From: Monarcha castaneiventris obscurior
Taxonomy: Eukaryota; Chordata; Aves; Passeriformes; Monarchidae
Assembly (NCBI GenBank): GCA_026261815.1
Contig: JAMPIT010000894.1
Span: 51,061,147 to 51,125,146 of the forward strand
Direction of reading: 5' to 3'
DNA: 64,000 bases
Shown here: positions 25,951-39,266 of the stretch, one piece after another
Numbering within the stretch: position 1 is the first letter of the stretch
Layout of the letters: every line of letters starts with the position of its first letter
Program-made: the position numbers and the translations under genes
Notes under the pieces: generated by a model
What the model saw: only the letters and a program-made list of their open reading frames with translations
Database searches by the model: none
Told to the model about the DNA's origin: nothing

Positions 25951-28900
25951 CCTACTATGAAGTTTTCCAGTAGCAAGCACAGTTATTTTCCTGAAAAGAG
26001 TAATATGTATAAGAACTATACATTTTTTTTTTCAACATATTGTGGTCTTGTCTATCCTGGATGCCTGTTCTCTGTCCTGCCTCTCCATGATCTCCAGTCC
26101 TGCTGATGCTCACAGCCTGGGGACAGAGGCACTCTCCATCACCGAAGGTGTGAGGGTGCACCCAACATGAAGTTTTCATTGCAGGTCTTTAACTGTGCTC
26201 CAAATTGGGTTCTCTCTTGTTTAATAACAAACTCCAAGGACGACTGGGGGAATTTCCTGGCTTGTTAAACATGTGGCAATCCCTGGTCACTCTTCCATGG
26301 GTAAATGGACTTTTTCTGGTGGGGAAGGAAGGGTTTACCTGTGGATTTAAAACTCTGCTGTGCATGGAGTCACATGGGACAAGGAATGTCTGAGGAAATC
26401 TCTGAGCTTGGTGGCATTGCTACATATTAGTTCAGCTGATCTCTGTGGAGAGACCAAAACCCAACATTTTTAGAAATTCATCAAACTTCAGCCACTCCCA
26501 GGCTGTTTAGGCATTCCGGGGCATCTCATGCCTGGCTGAAGAGCGCCTCTATAACGTAGGGTAGAGGGGTTAAAGCTGGTGGCATAAAGCACATTGAAAA
26601 GCTATTCAGCCTGGATGAAAAATGAGAGGTTTGCTCTGGGTCTGACCTTTCATCATCCTTTGTGTCTTCAATTAGGCACAGCAGCCGAAAGGCAGCAACC
26701 TTGTCTCCGTTATGTCCCCACATCTGTCAGAGCAGAAGATAAAATATTTTGATTCAGCTTCTCATTCATTTCATGTGCCTCATGTATTCCTTCCTCTCTC
26801 CTGTCTAACTCTGTACTTCTGCCCTCAGTTTGCTCATCCCCTCTCTGATGACTTTTGGAAGTGTTTTACCTGATTACGCAGAGAGACAGAATTATCTTTA
26901 TCTCTGGCTGATAAAACCCATCACTACAAATCCAAATGTGCAGCACACAGTGGGTGGCACCTCCTGCCACAAGATGACTTGAGAGTGTTGCTGTGTGCCA
27001 CTACAGGGCTAAAAAGCAGCATCAGAAGAATGACTCAGCCACCAATGTCCAGTCCCTAATAGGTAATCCATACACTTTTTGAGCTCCTACTGAATATTGC
27101 CTTCTAGAAATGTCCCCCTACCAAACGTTGCTGGAGAGGTGGTACAGACCACTGAAAGCACATCTGAAGAAACTGTGTTAAGCAGCAATTATATTCTTGG
27201 TATTAAGGGCTGTATGGGAGGGAAAAGAGAGCTTACAGTTGTCTTAGTGTCTGTTTGGATCAGTGTAGCTCAAAAAAAGGGGGGCAATGTAGCAAGACTG
27301 AACTGAGCCAAACACACAGAGCTAAATGAAACTGCTGAAGGAATGTGTGTAGTTTAAAAAAAAATCCAATTACTGGAGCTGGAATTAGGCCAGAACACCT
27401 TCACTAACACCTCTATTCATGAAAAAGAAAAAAAAAGTTATCCTTAATGACCACAAATGATCACAGACTCTGTTTTTCATCTCTTACAAAAGCCAGCATA
27501 TTCAGCAGTGTTACATTCCCCAGAGCTGGATGGATAGAGGGGGTAATATGTCATTGATTTTTCCCTCCCCGCCCCAAGAAACTCATGATACTCTTTGCGC
27601 TAACTTGAACAGTACAGAGATTTTCAAAAAGAGAACTAGTCCTGTTTAACCTGGAAGCTAACAGTGTTCAAAACCTAAGGTGTCTCACTGCTTTCGTTTG
27701 CAGAGGCTATCAGGATCTGCTTCTTCTCAAGTTGTATTCATGAAAAGCCTCTTAACAGTTAGACTGTGGCACTATTACCTGCAGCAGAAGGGAAACAGCC
27801 TCTCTGAAGGTTCCTTGCACTGTCATTCCAACAGGGCAATGTCTGCACTGTCCCAAAGCCCACTGAAGTAGATGGAAGGGCTTCTGTGGGTCTCAGTGTG
27901 TTTTACATCCAGGTGTAGATACATGTAGAAAAGACTTCATGTTTTTAATTTCTACTAATGAACAACTATCAATTTATATATATCCTTCCTTTCTCCATTT
28001 ATCTATTGTTCGGTTCCTTGCTGCCTGAAGTTTGGGTACCCAGGAGCAAGAAGGATAAACTTCCTTTACTTACCCATCATCTGCTCCACTGGAAAAGACG
28101 AATGAAGAATTAGATCACCTTTTCCCCTCACACATTTGCTGGTCTCATAGGCATTCAATGTCTTGCAGGACAACTCTTGGCATGGTGTATTCTTTTTCCC
28201 AATAATCAGCTCATTCTATTGCCTACTAAAATCTCACCTTCCCTTTACATGAAAACTACTAAATCGAAACTAAGAGAACAGCTCACATGGTTCTACATAA
28301 ATTCCTTGGATTACTTGTTCAAAGAGACTGATATAGTTCTGCTGTCAAACTTACAATTGGCTTAACTCAACCTGGAGCCTGTAGTGTTGTTCCAACATGT
28401 GCTACTGGTAAAGTTTTCTCTTTCTTAAATGTTATTTTTCTCTGCCAAAGCATGTAATGGTCCAGTGCTCAGCTATGGAATCTTAATGAATGAAAGGAGA
28501 ACGCTCCTGAAATCTGAAGAATTGATTTTGTTTCATACTCCTTTTCAAATTGGCTACTACTCTGAAATACTTCTGCCACTTTGATGGGCAATAAAAACTG
28601 GCCAAAATCCTGCTGTCCTTAGACCCTGTGTTGCTTAAACAAAGCAAAACAATTTTCCAGCCTACATGTTGAAAGGAAACACAAGCCTTACTTCCAAAGC
28701 AGGTAAGTAATCTTGCTTATGTGCTTACAAAGGAAGAGTGTTATCGTACCATCACCATAAGGTTTGGCATTGGGGTTATTCAGCCTGTTCTCATTTCTAG
28801 GCTCACCATTCTTGGGAACAAAATCCTACGTTTGACACCCTAGGCTGGCAGGAGAAGTGAGCATGAGGTCTTGCTGAATTGCTGAGAGGGGTCATCTTGC

Positions 28901-31900
28901 TGCTGCTCTACCAGGGCTCCTGTGACGGATCTGAGCAAAATATTGGTGAATTTTTAGAGTGAAGCCCCACTCAACCCCTTCCAAGAAATGGTGCTTTGTA
29001 ATGGAGGGTTTGCTTTGTGTTCAGCTTTTTTATTAGCGTTTTTACTTCATCTTTTGTCAAAGGAAATAATTATTAACACTGACTGGATATTGTCTGGTAA
29101 TTATCTGGAGTATTTACTAACCCTGACCAGGTATTCTTGGTTCTGGAAACATGATCTCTTCCTTACCCTTTATTTACTGTTATCTTGGAACCCACTGCAT
29201 TCTGGATTTCATTTAACCAAAATTCAGAAGATTTATGCTCGTCTATAATGCTTGTGGTGTTCCCTTTTTTTCCTTACTATATGCCATTCATGGCATCTAC
29301 ACAAACTTGCTGTTTCAGCTATGGAACAAATCCATAAGACTCCACTGTAGATGCAAACCATGTACCCAAATGAGTTGATTTTGGCACCCAGCTTGCTGAT
29401 GAAATTTATGCTTCATTAACAGATGCCTAATGTATATAATGCACATATTTTAGAATTGACCTCAACCTGGCCAGGGAGGCTGGCTGACCCCATGAAAATA
29501 CAATTACCTAATGAGAGATTAGAGTTTTGCTTATTGTATTTACCATTTCTAGGAAATTACTTTGTGTCTCTGTAGCTGCGTCAGCCTTCTTGCTTAGAGT
29601 ATGTTTCAATGTTATTAGAGCTTGCAAGCTAAACTAGTGGAAAGACAGGGAAAGGCAGCAAAATTTCCTTTCAGATCAGAGCCAATGTTTCTCCAAAACC
29701 TTAGCAGGCTGGGTTTGCCATAAGATCAATGCAGCTGAACACTCCACCTGCAGAATGAGCTCACTGTCTGTGCATTACACCAGCCCTCTGCCAGTCCAAG
29801 TAAGAGACTCCTGGGGTTGGTCTTGAACCTGCTACTCCCCACACTGGAGCGTTAAGCTTTGCTGCCAAGACACCAGGCCAGGTATTAAATGCATTCTTGT
29901 TCCTATTACTTTCCAGCACTCCAGAGGACCACATTAGAAACCCCAGAAAACTTAATTGGAAAGCAAGGAGAATGCAGAATGCTTAAAGACCTTTTACGGA
30001 CAGGAATATGTTCTTAAAAAAAAAACTAACTCAAACCAAGTAACAACAACCCACCCACATATTTAAATATTCAACTCACTTCTTCCTTACAGAGGCATCA
30101 AAATGATAAATCCTATTTGAAGCAAACAAAACATAAAAGTATCAGGACTAAGTTCATCTTCATCACTGTATTAAATTTTATGTGGGCTGCTCATTGCAGC
30201 ATTGTAAAGCCTCCATCTTTTGGAGAAGCAGACTTTATGGACACTGTAGCTCAAATCCCCAGTTGCAGGAGCCCTGGGCTATGAACCCACCAAGGACCTC
30301 CAATTCAGTCTCACTGAGGACTTTGGATGGAGCATGTGCACCTTGTGAATTCCTTGGAAACCACAGTGAAGGGCAGAAGTTCTGCTTTTAATTATTTGGA
30401 GTAAAACTAGTGAACAGGAAAGTGAGGTCCCTATAAAAGTGATTTGGCAGGACAGTTTACCTTAGTTTTTTTACAGCTCTTGCAAAGGGAGAAATGAAAA
30501 GCCCATTTGTGGTTTTCTAGTTGTGATTATTGGAGGCAACAACTCAAGCACCTCAGGTTTATCATTGTATAGATTGCAGGCATGGGAAATAATGCGCAGC
30601 AGAACTTGACCACTATGCTAAGTCAAGCTTCTTACAGGTTTTCCTAAGATCAAACTACCAACAAAAAGCAATTCAAAGATTGTGAGATGTCATGAGGAAC
30701 TCAGAGGCATATAGGCGTGAAAATACATTTTTTCAATATCGCAGACTGTTATAAAACACATTAGTAATTCACTCTTTCTGAATCAGAGCTAAATTTTTGT
30801 CTTCCATTTTTTTGCAGGAGAGTTAAAAGCAGTTGGTCTGTTCCACTACAAGGGGCTTCCCTACTAACTGTGCTTCTCTCTCTGCACATTGTGCTAGCTG
30901 AAGAGGACAAAGAAGTAAAAGATGACAAAGAAAAAAAGAAGACAATCCTTCCTCTTGTAGTAATATATCTTAAGAGAAATATTTCCATGCTACTTTAAGC
31001 TCATCTAAACATGGCAGTCCCTTCAAACGAGCCGTGCAAGTCAGGGGGAATAAAGAGGAAGCAGTTATATAAATTTATATATCTCCCTTATGAATAAGGG
31101 AACTGCATTTGTATATCCCTTCCTAAAGCTTCAGCTGCATTGTTGGGTATGGCAGGGAGATACCACAATAAAAAATATTTGGTGTGTAAATAACAAACAT
31201 TTGCCGAATCTATAAACCTTCTTCAAAATACACATCCACTGCTCTAAACAGCAATTTCATGTTCTCTGGGCCTTGATTTGGAAGAGTTTTCCATCTTGAA
31301 CAAGAAATGATTAATGAACAATAATTAATCTGATGGCTTTGACAGCTGCTGCTTATGTTGAACTTTGATATACAACCCAGCTCTCTTGCTGGTGGCTTCA
31401 CAATAAGGTAATTGATCTGGATCCAGACTGAAAGGCAACGGTGTGTCACCCCAGTCCTGCCATGTCAGTCCTCAGTGCAGAGGGCAGCAGTAGCTTAGAG
31501 AGCCTGTCAATATTTCTGAACAACTTACTTGAAATGTAAGCTGATAATTTTTGCCTGTTGATAAAGTTTTGCTATTAACCCTAATATATCAATCAATTTT
31601 CATTTGTAGGAGAATAATGACACTGTTTTCTCTCTGAGTCAGCGAGGAACAATGCCAAAGCTTGGGGTGTTTTCACATTAGTGCAAGAAGAGGGGAGAGG
31701 ATTGCAGTAGAGCTGCTATATATACCTGGAAGAACTGAACCATGGAGAGGAATATCTCTCAAAAGGATTGATGCCCCTGTCTCCTTGGGTAAGTAAGAAA
31801 ATACCAAACACCACAGGAGTTTTGTTCTCAGACATGACATTAGTGAGGTCCTTAGATCTAAAACAAACTAAAAACCCCACCTAAGAAAAACCCCAAAAAT

Positions 31901-32360
31901 GCAGAGTGAAAATATTGAAATCATTAGAAAGTTACAAAAATGTGAAATCAAAAGCAACGGACACACAATGAGAAACATCAGAAGCTTTATCTGTGCCATT
32001 CAAAGATTTTGATTACATCCCAGTCACACTTAGGGAAAGTTCTCCACTAATACAAGGTTCTTTGATGTAGCACGACAAGATCTCATAGATGAAGATTAAC
32101 TCCAGCTTTCAGCTGAAAGAAACTCACTTTAGAAATACATGGGATTTCTTGGGGTTTTTTTAAGCATAGATCACCATCAACCACTGAAACAACTTAAGAA
32201 AGTAATCAATTTACTGTTAACCCTACAGAAATTCAGACAAACTAGGAGGATCCCTCTCTAAAAAAAAACCAACTCAGGACATGTAGGATAGATGCAACCT
32301 AATGTCTTCAAGTGGCCAGGCAAACTAAAACATCCCAAAATATCCCTCTAAGAGCCATGA

Positions 32361-32379
32361 AACAAAACAAAACAAAACC
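32361..32379. repeat. (AAAAC)n simple repeat
   Basis: Repeated AAAAC/ACAAA units after CATG. Low complexity only. Confidence 0.75.
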
Positions 32380-34280
32380 AGTTTAAATCAGTGAAGCTAT
32401 GTAGATGATTCCCCTTAAAACATGAGAATCATTAAAGAGGAAAAAAAAGAAAATACAAAACCCCACATAGTCACTGGTCTTGTGTACTTGAGAAAAGAGA
32501 CACTGAAAAATATTCATAGGGTTATATGCTAGGCAAGGGACCTCCCATCCTATTCTGAGTATTATAAGTGCTGACAAATAAATTACATTAATTGCATTCA
32601 TTCTAGCAGCCACTTAAACACCATTAGGGCTTATGCATACAATAACTGTGCCATTAGTCAAATCTGGATACCTCACTGCTGGTAATCAACATTCTGTCTT
32701 CTCCTAGTATAACTATCTTAATTTCTTTTTGCAAGCCTCCTTCAGAACCATTCAGCTTTTCAACATGAAATTAAGGACATTATCATTTTGCTTAATAATA
32801 TTACGTGGTGTTCTCTCAGAGTTACAGGCTACTGAGCTACTTGTAGTTACTTGCAGCGAAAAGCTGAGGTTTGCTGACTATTCTATTTTTTTTTCCATGC
32901 TGCAAACACCTGCTGCAATACCATCCTCATATTACTGTGATAATTGTTGCTTTGCTTCTTTCTTAATCTGGGGGGAAGTAAGAATCCTTCTCTTTCCTAT
33001 CCCTCTCCCAGGGGACTGACGGCCTAGGCCAGGAAGAACATGGAACATTAGATACAGAGGACTAAATATTGGAAAAGTTTCTGTCCCTTGCATTTGCTTT
33101 GAAATAAAAGAAAGTGGATGGTGGAGTGGGTGACTTCTTGAAATCTGTTTTCCTTCCTTGCCCTCCAGCTGGCGATAGGAGCTGCCACCACAGTCCTGGG
33201 ATTAAGAAGCTGATTCCTTGCCAAAGCTGCTTGTGCATCCTCTCCCAAGGGCTGATCCAGGGACATGTGCTCTCAGCAGTCCCAGAGTACCACCTCTAAA
33301 AGTTCCCAGCTTTGTCATCAGTGCAGCTGCTTCTGCACACAATGACCAGAGGACTAATAGCCTTTTTAAAGAGTAGGCTGAAACCACTTGGAAATTCACC
33401 AGCCCTCTGTCAGTCCATAATCAAAAGAGTGAGCTGATTTATTTTTAATATTGACACTAAAAACTCATCTATGCACCAGAGAGGAATCCCTTGATTACCT
33501 GAGTTAGAGAGTTCCTTTGTATAAAGGGGGGGGGGAAATTAAAAGACAGGGTAGGAAGCTATAAACCTGATTATTCAGGTCACAGAGATCTCTATTTTTA
33601 CCATTTCATTAGCATTTTTTTGTGTTTCATCAAGACAATAAAGAAAAGGACGAACACACTCAGCATGGCATTTTGTGACTTTGGAAGTGTGGTTTCCCCA
33701 CAGCTTAAAGTGAAGCCCAACAATAAATCAGCAGACCTGAAAAGATGAATCTTAGGGAAAACATCTCACCATTAGTTTAAACTCTTCATTCCACAGCCAG
33801 CACCTGGCCAAGATTCCTAAATTCAGCATTGATACAGCATTGTCCTAAATGTAACAGTTGTTCATTAAAATCAAGTTCTTTCATTTATGTTCATTCTCCC
33901 CCCTCTTGTGGTTCATTATAAAATCACAATTGTTGCTTTCAGAAATGTTCCATAGTTGGGCTTTCATGCAGAAAGGATAGAAAGGGATCTACAAAATCCA
34001 GCCAGGCAGTGCAACTAATAAACTCAACAAAATGCAAATATAGTAAATAATGAGCTTGTTATTCAGGGTAATTCTCATTGTTAATTTAAATGTTCTCTGT
34101 AATCTCCGATTGAAGGCAAATCTTGCCACAAATGATATGGAATACATTTCAGACAGATTCACCACAACTATTAATTGGATATCATGTGCTATTGTCTGGG
34201 GAAGATTTTAGTACTTGCACCCCTCAATCATTTATAGTCTTACCAGCTTAACATAGGAGTATTTTTGCTTTAATGTCTTC

Positions 34281-34318
34281 AGCCAGATCTTCAGCTTGTA
34301 TAAGTGGATGTAGTACTA
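34281..34318 (+). repeat. Ancient amniote interspersed repeat remnant
   Basis: AGCCAGATCTTCAGCTTGTA followed by TAAGTGGATGTAG resembles 'ccagatcctcagctggtgtaaat-ggtgtag', the other arm of the pattern seen at 20.13 kb. The match is very short. Confidence 0.35.
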
Positions 34319-37300
34319 AGATACTCTGAACTTGTGCCAGAAGTTCTGCCAGCATCCTTGTACAGGCACCTTCTGGCATTTCTTACATGCAGGTGTGTTT
34401 CCTCAGCAATGACCTGATCCACCAAAATGTAATTATGAAAAGTACCAATTGAAAATATACAAGGACTTTGTCCAGAGGTCTTGGATATTGGAGGGTCTGC
34501 AAAAGGAGCAAGTGTAAGCCTGAAAAAATGGTTAGAAATGGATGTGGATATGCATACAGACTCAGGGTATCTCTTTTCAATTAAAAATGTGTTATTTGGG
34601 ATAAATTTAGAAAAACTTGTGAGCAGCAGGCCAGCTAAATAAGACTGATATATTGATAGAAATGTGTCAGTTTAGCAAATCAGAGACACAGTGCAGGAAA
34701 GTCAACACACACTAACAAAATTGGAGGATTAAAACTTATTACTAAAAGTCAGAAAACAGTCATGTCAGCATTTCCCACCATAATGCTGACAGCCAAACTG
34801 TTCTTATTTAGCAGCAGATAAGTTGGACTATCACTTGTGATCTCTTTAACCAGACAGTCTCATAGCCAGAGCACACTGCAAACCGTGTGCAGAACAAATC
34901 CCATTACTGGAAAAGCTGTGGTGACTGGGATCTCCTTTGATTCCCAGGACCCAACTGAAGGCTGCAAGAATAGAATATTACAACAGCTCGTATGCTCACA
35001 GGTGGAAACATCCACATAAAGTCTCCACACATCTGAAACTTTCAGAATTAAGGGTAAGACTAGTGGTAAACGTGTGTTTTGATGAATAGCAGCAAATAGT
35101 TCCCTTTTGTCATTCCAGCAGAAAATCCTTAAGGACAGCTTGGTGGAAGGCCTTACAGAAAGTTTCTCGCAGATTAGACAATTTTAACAAAATAGGTATA
35201 TTGAGTAAAAAACCCAGTACAATAATGCAAACCAGCTATGTGTAATATTTGAAGCAGTTCTTAGTAAGAATAAAAAGTGGTGGTGGGATTTAAAGGAGCA
35301 ACATTCTCCTTCTGCATTTCTGTGCCTGTTACTCTAAATATTGCTGAGCAATCATTTAACATTACCCACCAGAAATCACACAATTTATTTAGCCCAGTGT
35401 GTGCAAAGGCTGAAAATGTAAAGAGCACAGTAAATCAGAGTTTCTGAAACTCTGTGGAGCAGCCTGTGAAGTACCAATGTACTTCAAGCATTGGTGATTT
35501 GGCTTTTAGTTTAAGGTGCGTGGGAAAACTCCCGCTCCTCACTTTCAACAACATTTAATTGTGTGACACAATCACAGCATACAATCAGGTCATAAACTTT
35601 GTAAAGTCGTAAGGTCTTTGAACTTTAGGGATTAAAATAAGGCATAGACTCAGGGGCATGAGATAGGCAAATTGCAGTGGCACACAGATAGCTCTGGTGT
35701 TAGGGTAGATCTGAAAGGCCAATTTTGCCTACATCTTCCTTGTCCCAGCATGAATTATTTATTCACTGGTTCATAGTAATAAAATTTTAAGAAACCCTGA
35801 CCCTCATCCAAACCCAGCTAGCTGGGATTTCTGTATCAAGAGCAATTGCTTCCCCTTCTGCAGTCTTATTCCCCTTTCCCTGCCCTCCACAGGCTTTCTC
35901 TGAAGAGAGAAAGGGAGCACACCCATAACCCTGCTACTCCTGCAGGCCCAGTGCCAGGGTCCAAGTACCCTACATCAGGATGCAGGAAGAGCCTTCACGC
36001 TCTTATTCGGCATGCAGGGCTCATCACAATCTAGCCCCAAGAAATTCGGAGATTAAAGTTAGAACACGTTTTAAATGGATCTGAGTGAATCATTTTTAAT
36101 GAATGCATTTAATGATGGATGAGCTTCCTTCCTTCTTACCATGAAATGTGGGGAGCGGGTTGCAATTTCCTTCACATATTCCTTCCTCACTGAATTCTTT
36201 TTTAATTTCTTTTAAAGTAAGGGGTTGCTACTCCAAGCACAAACTCACTGTTCAATTGCAGCTAGCCCCATAAATCACTTAATATTGTTTCCATTCTCCA
36301 GTCTAATGAACATAACTCATGGAATCAGCTTTGTGGTACACAGGCTTACAGAAAGCACATTAGAAATTCACTTTTCATAGTATTCCTGTGTGAGCTTAAC
36401 ATTTATTTTCTGCCAACAGTTATGAGATTAAAGTTTAATAACTCTGTGAGTGTGTGCAGGAAATGACACCAAAAGCAACCCCTAGATGCCTGAAGATTTG
36501 CTTCCAAATTTGCACAAATACAAGTAGAAATTGTTTCTGCATTATTCATCCAACTTTAGACCTAAACCAAATATGTCTCACTAGCAGCCTTCGAAACATA
36601 TGATGAAGTGTTTTAAAATTCCAGTAGATGTCACCACTTCTCCCTCAGCAAGTCCTTAAGTACATCTAAAAGAAGCTTTTGAAAACTCAGTTTGCACTTC
36701 ATCATGAGTTGAGAAAGCGCAGAGACTCCTTTTGCTTTGGGTTACATTGTGCTCTGACAGAAGAAGAATATATCCATTTTTCTAATCTGTGTCAATGAAT
36801 TAATGAGCTTCTAGAACTCATGCCACTATTCCAAACCAAGGCACGTGCGGATCAGCTGCTGATTGTGATGTTGTTGCTAATACAAAACAATACCTAAAGT
36901 TGTATTAATTTTTTCCCTTGTCACTTGATACTTCATAAATATCAAAGTTTTAAGCTATACTTTGATTGTAACTACAGCCCTGATTGTGACTACAGTTAGT
37001 TTTGCACTGTTCATAACCGTTCCCTGCAATATTTCATTTGCTTTTGTTTCCCAGGTTTCTACAAGCCCCAGTAGTGTCTCCTTCCTAAACATTTGGGTTC
37101 AATTCTTTTCAGCTTTTGCTTGCTGTTATCCTCTCTTCTCATGAAAAATGAGACCTCATGCTTCAGTTCACCTGATTTTCACGGCTACAATTTTCTCCAT
37201 TCCCACTGGGAACAAGACACCCATGAGGTCTGGAGTTCTGACATCATGGAAGAAGGCTCATACTTCTGGTCAGCTACATCCAGACAGACATTCCCAGTAC

Positions 37301-38826
37301 TTTCTCTTCTCCCTTGCACACTAAATCTCCACACAAGGAAATATTTTCAAATTAAGATCAGATGAAACTCAAGTCAAGCTAAAATCTGCTCCTTTAAGAA
37401 ACAACATCAGTGGATATTAATTTGCTTATACTGACCTTGACTCCTCACATCTGACAATAAATGAACTTTCATCCCTTTGTATTTCTCTGTCATATGAAAT
37501 AAAACAAAAAAATAAAATATTTACTGTGCTCTTTTATAAACAACTCAGATCCTCAAAACATTATAATATGAAAAACCAAACTAAGAAGAACTTATTCTGC
37601 AACAGAAAAAATTCTTTAGTCTAAACTATATTTTCTGAGGAGGTATTAATATTCTCTTTCTTTAAAGACAAATTTTACATTTTCTAAGGAATATTAGAAG
37701 ACAAAATTCATTCTCAACAGTTCCCAGGGCAAGAAAATGTTTTGTGTGACTTTTTTTTCACTTGACCAGGTGGCCCCAAGGGAAGCTGATTTTCTGGCTA
37801 CATTGATCCCTTAAGACTTGGAAGAGAGTTTGGATGCATAACAGTGTATAATGATCATATATTTCTGATGAGTTCAACAGTGGTCTAAAGACTTCAGAAA
37901 GGTTCATTTGCAGGTCTCTAGATTACTTACTCTCATTCAGATTTCACCCAGATTAAAACAGCCAAACTGACTAAAGACATTAGAGATGTAAGTGAAATTG
38001 GTTCTTAAGTATTTTAGGAAGTGAGATAAGACTCAAATGCATCCTTTAGACTTTTTAAAAGGTCCTCACTCATGGGATCAGGTCACCAGAACAAGTTAAA
38101 AAACTATCAAGCACTTTTTAAGGATATTTAAAACATTATTGTTGCAATTTCTTTCCCACCCAGCTGCAAAGGGGCCTCTAAATTACTCTATTGTCCACGG
38201 GATTTGTAGAATAGCAGCCAGAACTAACATGAAACTGAACAATAGCAGCATTGTACTCCTTCTCAAGAAAAAGGAAAAATACAGTCTGTGGCAAAACCTT
38301 GGGCTGCTACATGACAATTGACTCCTTTTAGAAGATCCTCTAATTGCTTTCTATTTTTTAAAAAAACAAACTTTCATGGTAGGCATTTGAAATTTTTTCC
38401 CCTGTTTAAAAATAAGTTGAATTTGAAGAGAGTTGTTTTGTTTGAACTGTTAAAAGTGGTTTATTGATGAGAGTATTTAAATGGAGGAGAATAATATAAG
38501 CAACTGTCCCTGACAAAATTGGTTAAGTTTTCCAGAAAATGCTGTAGCATTACAAAAATAATGGTGATTTTACACAGAAGAAGGACATTAATTATGCGGT
38601 GAGTTTGACTGCAGTTTTTTAGATTTCAGAAAAGCCCATACCGAGTAAACAAATAGTAAGGAAGATGACTCTTCAGCAGGCAAGTGTTACAAATAAAGCA
38701 GAAAAAAAGAGGTATGCAGACAAAATCAGAATTATCCACAGGGCTGCAGCTCTCAGCTGTCCTGATGGGAACAGAGAGAAGTTGCCACTCAAGGTTTTTT
38801 AAAAAGTAAACAAGTCCACGCGATAC

Positions 38827-39266
38827 TGATGCCTTCTCCAGCCACCTAGAAACAGAGACTAGACAAGAGTAAGGGAATAAAGATAGGTGTTTATTTGAAG
38901 GGCCTTCAAGGTACACCTGGGGAGCCAGAGGCTGCTTCCATAAAAAATGGACCCCAAGATGGACCCCAGGTCACAAGTTCTTCACACTTTTATAGGTTTG
39001 GTTCATTTGCATACCACGGTTAACTCTCCAATTAAAGCCCCAGTTCAATGATGTAATTCCCCTCAGCTTGCCCTCCTCCTTGAGTCTTTGGTTTACACAT
39101 TTGGGGCCTAGAACAGCCTGGCTGTCCTTGAAGGCAAAGCCTGGAAAGGCTTTGTTATGTCTAGCTAGCACGAGAGAGCAGAAATTACAGGCTACAAGGA
39201 ACTTCAGAGTTACACTCTAAGCAGTACAGAACTCGAAAAATATAAAAGTTAAAACCTAAGGCATCA
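38827..39266 (-). mobile_element. Solo endogenous retrovirus LTR
   Basis: A 440-base element with perfect 9-bp inverted ends (TGATGCCTT ... AAGGCATCA) flanked on both sides by ATAC, a 4-bp target duplication typical of class I (gammaretrovirus-like) ERVs. On the minus strand it shows an octamer motif ATGCAAAT (39012-39005), a TATA box TATAAAA (38994-38988) and a poly(A) signal AATAAA (38895-38890), in the order U3, R, U5. No gag, pol or env sequence adjoins it, so it is a solo LTR left by recombination between two LTRs. The family name is not known to me. Confidence 0.88.
38988..39012 (-). promoter_or_regulatory. LTR promoter core: octamer and TATA box
   Basis: Inside the solo LTR. ATGCAAAT (39012-39005) sits a few bases upstream of TATAAAA (38994-38988) on the minus strand, an arrangement able to initiate RNA polymerase II transcription toward lower coordinates. 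Activity is unknown. Confidence 0.6.

Larger units (their letters stand above)
25951..38826. other. Intergenic, no gene recognised
   Basis: Unique-looking sequence. Repeat-poor AT-rich blocks at 33.58-34.2 and 36.05-36.46 kb resemble conserved non-coding sequence. There are no intact transposons and no spliced coding signal. Confidence 0.65.
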
